From contig NEEC01000011.1 in assembly GCA_002189035.1 (NCBI GenBank), forward strand, positions 3,038,001-3,102,000: 64,000 nt of DNA, read 5' to 3'. The notes under the pieces are model-generated. The model made no database searches. It had not been told where the DNA came from and was given only the letters and a program-made list of their open reading frames with translations. Source of the DNA: Utricularia gibba (lineage: Eukaryota; Streptophyta; Magnoliopsida; Lamiales; Lentibulariaceae). A program made the position numbers and the translations under genes. Positions 42,185 to 56,908 of the stretch are shown piece after piece. Position 1 is the stretch's first letter; every line of letters starts with the position of its first letter.

Positions 42185-45100
42185 ATGCTTCCGGTGTTCA
42201 TCTCCAGATCATCGAGATCCTTGAAGTCTTTTCCGATTGCAATTCGTTGTTGTTATAACTTCTTTCGCTGTCGGCGCACCATTACACACTTCACTGAATC
42301 AGACGGAACTCCGTTTTCATGTCCTGGGTTCTCTAGGGCACGGGGACCTGTCGGTCTCATAAGGAGTTTCAGCAATGAGGCAGTTCATCGGGAGAGTATG
42401 GAATATGATGTGGTGATTGTTGGTGCGGGACCTGCGGGGCTGTCCGCGGCTATAAGGCTGAAGCAGCTCTGTAAAGAAAATAATACTGATCTATCAGTAT
42501 GCATTGTTGAAAAGGGAGCAGAAGTAGGTATGCAACCCTGGTGTTGATGCTGTCTGTTTAATTTCAATAGCATTTTAAACCAGTCGTGATTGCATTTTAT
42601 TTTCTTACGGGTATTCGTTCTCCAGGTGCTCATATACTCTCTGGCAATGTTTATCAGCCTCGAGCATTGGATGAGCTTCTTCCAAGTTGGAAAGAGGACC
42701 AGGTTTTTCTCAAGCATTTTTTTTTCATGTGTTTTGTATTTTTTTTTTTTAATGTTGTATCTTGACTCAGTGCCCTTCAATAGTTTCAGAAGTGAGTACA
42801 TCGTACAGTGGATCTAATATGGCCTTCCATTTTTACACAAAATTACGGTTTAGGCTAAGTTTTCTGATCCTGAAAACCGTTTCAGGCACCTATCCATGTT
42901 CCAGTTACTACTGACAAGTTCTATTTACTTTATGAAACCCGTGCTATACCCTTGCCATCTCCTTTTAGCAACAAGGGAAACTACGTTATCAGGTAGCATT
43001 TCCTTGTATTTCTTCCCTAATTCTGGAAGTTGTTGTACAGAATTCTGTTAAATTTCACAGCTTGAGCCAACTTGTCCGGTGGCTTGCACTGAAGGCTGAA
43101 GAACTAGGAGTTGAAATATATCCAGGATTTGCAGCTAGTGAGGTAGAAACTTTCTTAAGGCTATTTTTTACTTTTCTCCCTAGATATTGGCTCTTAATTT
43201 TCTGTTGGCTTTCAGATACTTTATGATCAAAATGACAAAGTAATTGGCATTGCCACTAATGACATGGGAATTGCGAAAGATGGCTCTAAGAAGGACAATT
43301 TTCAACCTGGTGTAGAGTTAAAGGGTAAAGGGGACAGTATTAAGAAGCAATAGAAGAAGCTTTTTTTTTTTTTTTTCAGAGGATGTGCGGTTCAAATTGA
43401 TTTTTCGTTTCTACGTCAATGCAGGGCAAATGACATTGTTCGCTGAAGGCTGTCGAGGATCTCTCTCTGAGGTTCTCCAAAGTTTATATACACATTAGAT
43501 TGCGTAATTATACAGCTACTGGTATACCTGAAAAATAATCTGCCTTTTTTGTTCAGGAACTAATAAGAAAATTTGAGTTACGAGAAAAGGGTCAAGGGCA
43601 ACACCAGACGTATGCATTAGGGATTAAAGAGGTTATGCAGCTTTTTTTATGGAAGTCCTTGAGATGCTTTCAGTTATTTCTTAGAATGTTAGCATATTAA
43701 AACCAAATTTGATTGGAGATGGCCTGAAAGCCTCTTTTTCCAGGTTTGGGAAATTAGTGAAGACAAGCATCAAGCTGGCTCCGTGCTTCATACAGTTGGT
43801 TGGCCACTAGATCGAAGTACATATGGGGGATCCTTTTTGTACCACATGAATGATAGACAGGTCCTTTATGTTTCATGCATCATGTTTTATACTCAAATAG
43901 ACTATCAGAGCTAGCACTTGCAGTTCGATGGTTCAAAAATGTAATTTTTTTTATTGTGCTGACTGAGCATATGACTCTTTTTTTGGAAACTCTTTCAAGA
44001 TGTGAAGGTTTTGGCTTATGTTCCATAGAGTGAAGTTAACCATTTCTTTTTCACATACAGTTGGCTATTGGGTTAGTGGTTGGCTTGAATTATCAGAATC
44101 CTTTCTTAAATCCATATGAAGAATTTCAGGTAAACTCAATCTTTCCTGCTTGTATCCTGTATTTATATATTGTGTTGATAGATACCCTTCAGGTGTATGA
44201 CTTTTCCTCTAAAAAAAAGTGGATATGATTCCAGTAAAAAATGAAGAGATAAATTCCTTTGGGGGTACAGTGCGATGCATACCCTCTGTTATGGCATTAT
44301 ATACTTCTGTGTGTTCGTTCTACTGCCACCAATGTGTCCAATGTCTAATTTGTTGCTCACCTCTCTGATGTAGAAACTTAAACATCACCCGCTTGTTAGA
44401 AACCTTCTTGAAGGAGGTACAGTGCTGGAATATGGTGCTCGCACATTGAATGAAGGTGGTTACCAGGTGAACTTCAATATCGGCATCTCTTCATTCTAAA
44501 GTGTTTGTGCTTATGGAAGAGGAAAATATTGTGAAGCAGAATATTTTTTCTGGTCTTCTGAGTGCATGTACTAATATACAACGACTGTTTTATGATCCAG
44601 TCTATACCTTACCCAGTATTCCCCGGTGGTGCCATTGTTGGTTGTTCGGCTGGTTTCCTGAATGTGCCCAAAATAAAGGGATCACATACTGCAATGAAAT
44701 CAGGTACTTGCAGACGAATTTTGTTTCTTGATTGGAACCTGCTGTCGACAGATGTAATGAAGCAGTTCAATGGTGTCATGGCATCTTATTTAGCTAATGT
44801 GGTTCTCTGTTTCTTTGTAGTTTTCCTGCTAAAAAATTAGCTAGTTTTCTCAGCACCCATTGCAGTTCGGTATTCAGAATCCTTACATTTTGTTTTGATT
44901 CAGGAATGCTGGCAGCTGAGTCTGTGTTTCACTCACTGCTGGAAGGTACCCCACTGGATGCATTTTGGGGCAGGTTGAAAAGTTCTTGGATATGGAAGGA
45001 GCTTTATGACGCAAGAAACTATCGCCCTGTAAGCACTTATTACCAACATTCTCTCATTTTTACCACGTCTCTCGGTTGCCTCTTCTCCAACTTCACACTC

Positions 45101-46096
45101 TTGGAAGGGGAAGGCTTTTGTTGCAGCACTACATTTGAAAAAAAGGGTTCACATTCTTTATTTGCAGGCATTTGAGTACGGCCTCTATCCTGGACTGGCT
45201 CTGAGTGCTTTAGAACAGTAAGATTTTCATGGCTTTCGCAGTCTGGAAGAATCTAAACATTTTTTCTCCTTGTTGAAGGCTAACCAGTTTCTGCTGCCAT
45301 CATTAGTTACATACTGAAGGCAAAATCCCCATGGACTCTACGGCACGGGAAGCCTGACCACGAAGCAACTAAGGCAAGAGCTTGCTTTTCTCATTTTCAT
45401 GTCAGCGTGCTACTGTTTGATACTACTGAATTAGTGAAAGGCAGGCGTCTCCCATGCGCTGCTGATTAATCTAGAGGCTTTTCAGGCTGCCAAATCTTCC
45501 AAGCGAATCGAGTACCCGAAGCCAGATGGCGTTCTATCGTTCGACATTGCGACGTCTTTGTACAGGTTCCATTTTCGCCATACCCAGATGCTGATCTTCT
45601 GCTATACCAATGTATTGATCTGTTCTCAGCGACATGTTTTTTATCTGCACCATCTGCTTCAGGAGCAATACGAATCATGATCATGAGCAGCCGCCCATCT
45701 TCGTCTCAAGGACCCGAAAACGCCTGAACTTGTTAATCTGTCTGTGTATGCTGGACCGGAATCAAGATACTGCCCAGCTCGAGTCTACGAGTAAGTTTCC
45801 CCGTTATAAAAAGATATCGGGGCGTGGTTTTTTCTTCACTGTGTGAAACCCACAGGTACGTAGAGGATGAAAACGGCTCCAAGAGGCTGCACATCAACGC
45901 CCAAAACTGCCTGCACTGCAAGGTACCCACAGCCCCTGGTGCTTAAAAAACGACGAAAACTAACGCTACGAATATGAATCTGCCTGGAGTGATTAGTTTG
46001 ATGCGTATCACAGGCTTGTGATATCAAGGACCCCAGACAGAACATTAAGTGGAGCGTCCCTGAGGGCGGGGTGGACCTGGATATACCCTCATGTAG
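42185..46096 (+). CDS. ETFQO: Electron transfer flavoprotein-ubiquinone oxidoreductase, two apparent base losses
   Basis: A mitochondrial inner-membrane enzyme passing electrons from ETF to ubiquinone. Eighteen exons: 42185-42527, 42626-42702, 42886-42992, 43061-43142, 43216-43324, 43425-43471, 43557-43631, 43744-43860, 44061-44129, 44374-44466, 44601-44703, 44904-45028, 45168-45217, 45307-45373, 45486-45565, 45663-45790, 45856-45922, 46014-46096. The FAD motif is [16 protein letters not shown] (74-89). Conserved blocks include [33 protein letters not shown] and the 4Fe-4S site [17 protein letters not shown]. Exon 16 lacks one C (about 45690) and exon 18 one G (about 46062). Both exons are one base short of their phase, and restoring them gives 607 residues ending [10 protein letters not shown]. 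Intron 14 has a GC donor. Confidence 0.94.
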
Positions 46097-46707
46097 AGAT
46101 GATGCTGCATGGAGCCAGCGTACATAAGCAGCTCTGCCATCAAAATCAATGGAGCAAGGAGACAGAAACGGGCGAATGAGCCCGACCCGACCCGGGAGAA
46201 CTCAGGACTAGGGGAGGAGGAGGCTCAGTGAAAGATGAGGACGTCTCGTTGTAAGACCGAAGATTCAACCTGGAGGGGGTTGATGTGCTGTGCTGTGCCT
46301 ATTTAGAGTAAGCATGTGGGATGCTGTGGAAAAACAAGAGCAGTCTTATTCGTTGCATTTGTGCACAGCATTAGGCCGTGGTCCTGCCTCAGGACCAGAC
46401 CAAGTGCCACTGTTACGCAACACGCCAATACGCGAGAGCAGAAGGAACTGCTGCAACTAACATAAAAACAGATTCGTAAACAATATTATGCCCCCCAAAC
46501 AAATAGCCACAGAATGTTAATCAACAATATAATAGAGCTACGAATTACCTACCGAAAAAAAAAAAACAGCAGTACCTTGCAGTGTTTTTACCTAAGCAGG
46601 CTTAGCCGAAGTCACTGATGCATCAGGGAAGGGGAATCACCAAGGAGAGGAGTAAACAACAGCCCTACCGCAGTCCGATGTACAGGATCACTCGTCTTCA
46701 TGTCTGT
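46097..46707. other. Convergent 3' region between ETFQO and bZIP
   Basis: About 610 bases between facing stop codons, holding both 3' UTRs. No gene or structured element recognised. Confidence 0.45.
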
Positions 46708-48539
<1,832 letters not shown>

Positions 48540-50722
48540 TACTCAAAATCTCAAGAAACCTCAACGTTTCCAAGCACTTGATGACTTCAATTCTACTTCC
48601 AAACCAACTTACGAAAAAACGCCAAAACGAAACACTGCCAAGAAAGGAAAAATCTCACAGATGGCAAAGGTACTAAAACAACCAAAGATGCAAAATATAA
48701 CGAGCCGAAATTTTCATTTCTACTAGATTATAAGGTATGAATAAGGTCATAATACAGCAAGCCGCGACCTCCAGGAAAACACTTAGAAATTAATGAAATC
48801 CAAACCAAGCCGAACCAACCACGCCACAAAAAGATAAATAAAGAAATCCAGAGAAAAAAAAAACACCAAACTAAACGAAGATCCGATTATTCAGTGAGTC
48901 TCAAATAAACCAAGACGCAGAATCCATCAAACATCAGAATCCGAGAAAGAGGATAAAATGGTAGTGCACGAAACTTGGGGAGTAAATGACGTTTCATTTC
49001 AGCCAACCGACAGCGTCTCGGATTTCAGATCTCCGAAGAGAGTCCTCTGACAACGGATCAGTCAATAACCATGCTAAACAGAAAAAATTATACATAAACA
49101 AACAAATTGAAAGAAAAACGAACGAAAACACACCATAGAATCCACCAAATTTGCGTTGGAAAAACCGACGGAACAAAGAACGAACACTTACAGAGCATCA
49201 AGTTGACGAACGAATTGAAATTGCGGATCGGTTTTCAGATCTCGGCGTCCGACTCACAATCACTGACTCCACATGGCGGTCGGTGAGCGCAGGCGAGGAA
49301 ACGAAAAGAGAAGCGAACCACTGGAGCGGATGCAGCAAGAAGCACACAGAGGGAGTGATGGAGATTTGATTTGATGTCTACGCAGAGCAATTACAACATA
49401 GAGACGAAAGCAATGAAACCAGGGCGCGTACCCATTCTCCTCGCTCGCCAACTGTCACACGGCGTCCGATAATTATATTCTTCCTATTAATAATTATTAC
49501 ACCAGAAGCCCTTTTCCCGTCTTATTATTATTTGTACTTCACTTTTCCTTTTTTTCCACATTTTTTTAATTTTAAAAAACCAAAAAAAGAAGTCAACCAC
49601 GTGTACACCAACACAGTAGGAGACTCACGAAGCACAACCAATAGAAATACAAGCGCGCTGTTACACATGCCGACTCCGTTGACCGCCGCAGCTACCGACC
49701 GGAGTTGCCTACAGCCGCCGCAAACGTGAAGAAGGAGGATTTCGCCGCCCCGCCCTAGCCATATTCCGTGAGACGCAGAGCCCTCGCGCTCGTCGAACTG
49801 CAGAAAGGGGAAATCACGTAACGGATCAGAAGACGCCGGAATGTTGTGCGGATTCTCTGCAAATCAAATTTCTCATCAAGCGATATATGGGTGAACAGAG
49901 GAATAAAGACCCGGCGCCTTGTTTTTTCGTGGCGTGCAGTTGGTCTGGAGGTAAGTGGGCATAATCAAAAGAGGCAGCTGTGTGGAAGGGAGCAAATAAG
50001 CTGTATTGTGCCGGTGGATTGGAACAAGATTCTGGTTCCTTTTAGGATCATTTGGTTCCTATGGAGAAATGGACTACGATTGCACGATGTGGGGCGGGAA
50101 GCACACGCCAGGGATGTGGAGAGGGAGGATGCAAGTGGAAGCTACTTGGGAAAGTTAGCCATCATTACAAAAAGAGGAGATACAATGGTCTAGAAATGTG
50201 CTGCTACTAAAAAAACAATATTTCTACTGGAAGTCCTTGTGAGGCACAACACAGGCATGAATGTAACAGTTTCCAGCACAAATGTGAAAACCAAAACGAA
50301 ACAAAAACTGTTAACCCAACCCAAGATCTCAGCATCAATGATCAGAAGTAACTCCTAAATTTCGCTTGTGCTAACAACTAGGTGCTATGCTATATCATAC
50401 ACAGATCAGTTCTAGATGTTTCTGATCTAAACATTTTCCTAATACAGTTCAGATATGTCCCCTAAAAGGATTTTTAAAAGCAAGTGAGGACTATTTTTAA
50501 AGGGTGGTTTCACACCCCTGCCTTAAAGATCCTAGGAGTAGCAGATAACATCACCAAATTCAACTAGAGGACCTTGCTTATTCTTATTTTTCTATTGATC
50601 GCATAAAGTTGGTTGATATTATCACGTGCCCAGACTCCACCACCCCTCCAAAAGCATATACACGTATATGAGAAAATAAGACAAAAAAAAAAGCAGAATA
50701 TACCTGGATCATACTCCATGGG
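48540..50722. other. bZIP leader, leader intron and promoter; intergenic to FPA
   Basis: 48560-49189 is probably a leader intron of the bZIP gene, and 49190-49440 its first exon. A G-box (CACGTG, 49598-49603) lies about 160 bases further upstream and could bind bZIP or bHLH factors. From 49620 to 50720 I see the FPA 3' UTR on the right and no recognisable gene; an open frame at 49846-50193 has no known features. Confidence 0.4.
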
Positions 50723-53700
50723 TCAGCTCCCTGCACCCTGGCCCGGTTGATTACTTGAAGGTTGCTGTATTTTGGATAAGAGATTAGCAGCAAACAGCAG
50801 TGTTGACTTGTAACGTTCATTTTTCTCTGCTTCAGATTCAGCACTCTCCTGCGCCCCAAGTGCAGAAGTCTGATTCGACTGACTTTGACTTGCCACATTA
50901 TCATAGTGCAGGGGTTATACGGCTGTGGCGGTGGAATGCCTCCAGTCGCATGAGCTTGACTTGAAAATCCCGTAGGATATGCCGGCTGTTGGACATAGGA
51001 TGCGCTATACAATCTTTGAACGTCCGTTCTATCATCTTGTGCTGCTGGAAGAGACCCAACTTGTAATGGATTCACAGTTGGCTGCGAAAAAGATGATGGA
51101 GCGCTATGCATCGGTGCAGTCGAGCGTTCATCAATTTGATTATATGAGTTGATAGCAGCATTCGAGCCAGGAGCCTGAGCAGTCTGCAGATGATGGAACT
51201 GCGAGCTGAACTGCCCAAGCTGTTGCACCAGTTGTCCATTACTAGGCTCAATACCAGAGGCAGCATTTGATGTTGCAGCAGGCACTGAAGTATTAGGACG
51301 CAAATCGGACGTGTTTGGAACTGGCAGCAAGGAAGTTAAGGTGGCAATGAGCTCAGGCGTAAGTGACACCCCAGCTTGGGATCCTGCTGCAGTTACGGAG
51401 ACTGGCTGTGCAGGAAACAAGCCAGAGACGGGAAGAGGAGGTCTTGGAGGTACTGACTCCTCGACAGGAGCCTTACTAGAGTTGAAGGATAAAGGCCTTT
51501 CTTCAGAAGGAAAATTGCCATAACTCCTTTGCACCTTGATCATGTTACGTGGATCAGGTTGCAAAACATGGACAGAGGGTGGGTTTTTGGGCAGACTCTC
51601 GGGCGCCGCCGGAGGAAACTTTAAAACAACCCCATACAGGCGTTCAGGCCCAGAAACCTTGAGGACCTTAGACAGAAAATTAGATGGGGGTACCAAGAAA
51701 AGTGTGGTGCCATCATCAAATTTAGCAACTCCAGCCCTATCATTTGAACCAAGATACCTCAGGAACTCTGTGTATGAGGCAAAATCTTCCTCACTGTCAG
51801 GCAGGAAGAAAACAACATCAAATCCTATTGCATCCTCATAGTGCTTGGTGAGTAGATCCAACCCAGTCCGCGCAGAGCAATTAACAACCTTTGGACTGCA
51901 ATGCAAAAAGTTCATATGTCATAGAAGCAAACACTATAAAATACAGAGTTTTTAAAGTTGATTTTTTTATGGAGACCGATGTCCATTTTCCTTAAAATAT
52001 AATTATGTAGTTTTTCAGGGGGCTTGAGGAACAAGTATAGAAATAATAAAAAAAAAACAATGTTTCCACATCAATATCTATTGTATGAAGGAAGAAAAGG
52101 TGAGAAATTACACATCCATGTGATGAGCTCAAACTATAAATTACTAAACATCTTCTTAGGATAATACTTGAAAGAGTGACATAAGAAAAGGGCATGTCAG
52201 AAAAAAAACAGTAAAGAAAGTAGAGGACAGCAGAAGCAACACTTACATTTCAGATTCCAGCCCTTGTCCAATAGAAACACATCTAGCATGGCAAACAGTT
52301 GTCCCACCCTTTGCAATCAGGCCACGCCATATACAATCGCCATCAGAATGGCGCTTTCGAGGTGCAGTCATAGAACTTATAGCTTCAGCACTACTTAGTG
52401 GGTATGAACCATATTCCCTGTCCATACCAACATACCTCTCTACATCTCCAGGCGAAGCAGCTTCAACCCTAGCTCTTTTGGGATCCCGGCTGAGCAGGTT
52501 AGCCTCATACACATCCAGCGAACCAGATCCAGGTCTTTTGGGCAGATTAAAACCTGGTTTTGTGGAGCCAGCTATCCCATTAGTGGGAGATGCTCTCCAA
52601 TTTGGTTCCCCCATTAGCATCTGAGGGCCACTGTTTTGCAATTTATGAGCAGCTGCTAAATCTAAAAATTCCTGACCATGAAGAGGAGGTTTAAAAGTTC
52701 CATGAGACATCAAGGATGGATGAGCATACAGCTCAGGTTCATGGATCCCAATGGGTAAAAGACCAGGGCTGTTTCCCTGAGGAATAATATGACCTAGTTG
52801 AAGTGGATATTCACTAACCAGACCCCTTGCTAAAGGCAACTCAGCAGCAAAAAACTCAATTGAAATCCGAGGGTCATTAAAGAGCTTCCCTTGCAAGCCT
52901 TCTTTGGCACGTCTGGCTTCTTCAGCACTTCTGAATTCAACAAGTGCACAATGTCTGTCACTAAGTATTCTTATATTCTCAATTTCCCCAAACCAAATCA
53001 TCGCATAGTGAAGCATGTCTTCCTCAAGGATAACAGATGGAGGATGCTGGATCAACAACACATTACTAACAGATAAATATCCTTGTTGCGGTCCAACAGG
53101 CATTAAGGGCAGCTGAGAAAAAGAAATAGTAAGAAAACATGACGTTTTTGAAGAAAATCATAGTGAATTAGCAATTCTATACACGATTCAAAATCCGAAC
53201 TTTTTCTGGAAAATAGTAAATATTAAAGATACACTATGGGCACAGTTGAGACAAATTTTTCTAGTTGAACTCAGAAAGATTAAAATCAGGCGTTTCCCAA
53301 TAAAAATTGACTCAAAAGAATCAAAAGCTCATTTATTTACTTCAATGACAGGCATGATCCAACAAAGACCGAAATAGTGGGGTAAGAAATGACATCCAAA
53401 ACAAAAAGAAAAAAATTAGAACTCACTATTCACCAAGTGCCATTATTTAAAACCAACCTTATAAATCACATCATGCCCAAATAGCACATGTTGTTTATGA
53501 TTTAACTATTGCTTCACAACGAATTAACTTACCCTTTTAGCAGATTGAGATCTAAGATAATCAACACGAAACTGTGAGTTTCCAATGCTTTTTCCATTCA
53601 AATTTTTGAGTGCCTCTATAGCATCTTCCAGTTGAACATAATCAACAAAAGCAGTGGTGCCATCTTTGAGTAGCCTAAATTCCTGAATTTTTCCATATTT

Positions 53701-55350
53701 TAGGAACATTTTTTCCAACTCATCTCTTGGCTCTGAAGGGCTGATACCAGTGACCCATAGGCTTTTACATGGTTTAGTCTGCAAATAAGACTCAAAATTT
53801 CAGACAGTGAACATTGAGTTAAAAAGCGAGTATTACAAAAATTTTCTAAGTCCTCATTAAAAACACTTTCACGTCTTTGGGACATTCAAAATGGAATGGC
53901 GCACTTAAGATAGAAGGTAAAGTTAGTTCAGGCCTCAACGAGAGTTGAATCAACAGTGCACGAATAATAAAAAAATAGTCATATAATTTTGCACATGCAC
54001 AAGTGGTTCAGCAACTACAGAAGTTACAAATAATACTTGACAATCTGAATGTCAAGAATAAAAAACTGCCACAAAGTTGTAAATCACCAGTGTATGATTT
54101 AAGAATCAAATTCAGTTTCAAAGTTTCCATATGCCTATGAATCTAAAGAAGAAATGATGAAAATCATTCATGCAACACTGAATTGAAACCTCAAAGTCAT
54201 AAACAAGGATGGTGCTTAGAGAGAAGACACCAAGAGAACTTTTCACTCAAAAATCCATGTCCTCATAATGACAACTACATCAACTGAGAATTATAGTTGA
54301 AGCGCCACCACCCTTTCCATGGTATGAGTAACTCTCAAGATCTTACTTACTTCCATTTTGATTTTACATTCACACACAAAAAAAGAAATGTATGTAAACT
54401 TTGGGCTTCGCAAGCATCATGAGAACCACTACCCCTTTTCGCACAGATTGCCTATCTTTACAACTGTTGAAGGAGAGAGAGAAGAGATTGTCAAGGTTTT
54501 GTTCTGTTTAACAAGTACCACCATCCAAGGTTTATGCGGCATAAAAAACTGAAATCCATGAATTCATGGAATGCTATTGCAGCACGCCGGTTCTTTCAGC
54601 AGCGTGAGGCAGGTGCTGGCATTCTGGATATAAGTAATACACATCGGGGATGTAACCTACTGCTCTGTATTGCCACGAAATATAAACTTGAACTCGCGCA
54701 TAACTAGGGTAAAAGCAGTCGCTGAGACCCTTGGCCTCATATGCTCTACACAAGTGTCTATATGCTGATCCAAGAAAGACAAGCCACGAAACTGATATCT
54801 CAAGACGCACGAAAATAATTAACAAGATCGCTTAAATGGATTCTGGCACTTCACTTTGGAATTTTTGTTTCGATTTACGCTCGAGATCTACGTAGATCGA
54901 ATCTAGAAACTTTCTACCCAATCAAAACACCTTTGGAAAAAATAAAAACTTTGGATGAAAAGACCATGGAAAATCTAGTTTCACATCACAAGGGCAAAAG
55001 CAACTTCTCATGTTAGCCAAATTCAGCAAGAACAAGAGCGTCGAAAGCAAGAAAAAGACAATATGCAAAGGAAAAAAGGAAGTGTCATAAACCGGTCTCG
55101 CAAATTCGATTTTCAGGTGTTTCCCACGGAGGGCGTATCCCTGGAGCCCCTCTTTCGCAGATTTCGCATCCTCAACTTTGCTGAAGTACACGAATGCGTA
55201 GTTCCGAGACGCATGTGCAGTGACGCTTTCGACCTCGCCGTACTTCTCCAACAGCGCCTTCAATTCGGCCTCACTCACATCCGGCGACAGATTCCCAATC
55301 CATAAGTTTACAGAGGGCGGATTTCCACCGACGATACCCTCCGCCGCCAT
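50723..55350 (-). CDS. FPA: Flowering-time regulator FPA (three RRMs plus SPOC), one apparent base lost
   Basis: FPA is a nuclear RNA-binding protein that controls poly(A) site choice and promotes flowering by lowering FLC expression. Four exons: 55350-55093, 53778-53533, 53112-52247, 51895-50723. RRM1 is at about residues 15-83 ([40 protein letters not shown]). RRM2 is at about 90-160 ([20 protein letters not shown]). RRM3 is at about 178-255 ([39 protein letters not shown]). The SPOC domain starts near 428 ([19 protein letters not shown]) and includes [20 protein letters not shown]. In exon 4 a C run near 50914 is one base short; restored, the frame continues [10 protein letters not shown] and ends with [11 protein letters not shown] near the stop at 50723. 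Restored length is 847 residues. Intron 1 is about 1.3 kb. Confidence 0.93.
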
Positions 55351-55964
55351 AGAAGATAATCCTATCCACAATCAACACGAATTGGATGAAGAACGATCCT
55401 TCACAGAACGCGAATTAGGGCGAAAGTCTTCGCATACCCGCACATATAAATACATCTAATTTCCTTGTGAAAACGGGTCGGGTTTCACTCACAAATTAGG
55501 GCGATAGAATCCGCATGGCAGTATATAATATATTTATGTGGTTGGGTATTATTAAAATAATATTTAATTAAAATCAAATATTTCCCTGAATGTATGACAT
55601 AAGATTCCTGTATTTTATACATAAATTATATTAATTAATAAAGATTTATTTTATTCTAAATTTAAATTATTTCAAAATATTTTTTATAAATATTTTTTCC
55701 AATTTCAATAATGTTGTTTATCAATTGGAAAGATTTTATACATTATACCGAAACTGTTTATTGTGAACAATATTGTACAATATATTAAAAAGTTGTTGGA
55801 ATAAACATACTAAACATAAATTATAAAAAATACTGTATAAAAATTCAAATTAATTAAATCATTATTTTATATTATTATTGAAAATAAAATATAAAAAGAT
55901 TGATACTGACTCGTAGGTATTCGAATTTTGAACTTAGTGGAATCTGAGAGAAGCTCCCCCTTCA
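55351..55964. promoter_or_regulatory. Divergent promoter region of FPA and POLD4
   Basis: 614 bases between divergent start codons. The central part (55520-55900) is strongly AT-rich. Individual promoter elements cannot be assigned with confidence. Confidence 0.4.
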
Positions 55965-56561
55965 ATGGCGACGAACATCAAGGGTTTCTACCGACAAGCC
56001 AAGAAGCCGAGAATCTCGAAGACGAAACCAACGACACCTAAACCAAAGAACGCTGTCTCATGTGGATCCAACATTGCCCAGCCTCCTGCTCTCACCGCGC
56101 ATGGTTCTCTCGATCTTCAAGGTAAATCTGTTCCTTCTTGAATTTCTTGCTACTGTTTTTGTTTTTGGATCGAAAATTTTCGTTTCCGGTTGAGGAAACC
56201 GGATTGAAAATCTTCAATCGCGTGGTTCTCTTCTACCGGATTTTCGTACTTGTGAAACTCTGGTGCGTGTCTCTGAGAGAGTGCTAATATATCATACAAG
56301 GAGACCAAACCACATTGATGAACTTGATTTTCTCGAAATGGACTAACGCTTGACTACCTTATAGCAGATGAATGGGATGATAATGAGGAGGTTCTGAGAC
56401 AATTTGACATGAACATGGCATATGGACCGTGCATAGGAATGAGCAGGCTAGCTCGCTGGGAGCGGGCATGCGCATTCGGCTTACACCCTCCGGAGGAAAT
56501 AAAAGTTCTTCTCCTCTCCATGAAAGCTGATCCGAATTGCATATGGGAAGATCGAGTTTAG
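55965..56561 (+). CDS. POLD4: DNA polymerase delta subunit 4 (p12)
   Basis: The smallest subunit of DNA polymerase delta, which stabilises the replicative complex. Two exons (55965-56121 and 56368-56561) encode 116 residues. The N-terminus is short and basic (MATNIKGFYRQAKKPRISK), as in other p12 proteins where this end contacts PCNA. The conserved C-terminal domain includes LRQFDMNMAYGPCIGMSRLA, RWERACAFGLHPPEEIK and LLSMKADPNCIWEDRV, the family signature. Exon phases match across the single intron. The exon 2 part appears in raw reading frames only as an antisense shadow, so the gene is easily missed. It converges on SIG1, with stop codons only 348 bases apart. Confidence 0.93.
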
Positions 56562-56908
56562 CTGGTACGAACATCTTGTTCACTTGCATTTCCTCAATCT
56601 GGACTGTCTAGTTTGATGGTTGCTTATGGCTAGAGTTCGCAGTCGTCGATATCTATCAAATGTATGGCATCTTTTTGCTGCCAATGTTATAACTAGTGAC
56701 ATGTCAGTACTAAAGACTTGAGCATTAGAACAATATGTCTCCTTTGAGAAGAAATCAAGTGTTATTGTTACATAAATCTGTTTCTTTCTATGGGGACTAT
56801 GAGTTCTCTGTAATGTGGTGGTGGATCGTAGTTGCAAAATCTTCTTGAGTTCCTATACATGGTTGGTGCGTCTCTGTACATAGAAGAACCTGTAGAGGCC
56901 CCAGCAGA
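56562..56908. other. Short convergent 3' region between POLD4 and SIG1
   Basis: About 350 bases must accommodate two facing 3' UTRs, so the transcripts may overlap. No other feature seen. Confidence 0.45.

Noticed and set aside
49846-50193. Plus-strand frame of 115 codons between bZIP and FPA
   Set aside because: No recognisable domain, no splice or promoter support; length within chance expectation.
55520-55900. Possible MITE in the AT-rich FPA/POLD4 spacer
   Set aside because: No terminal inverted repeat or target duplication could be seen.
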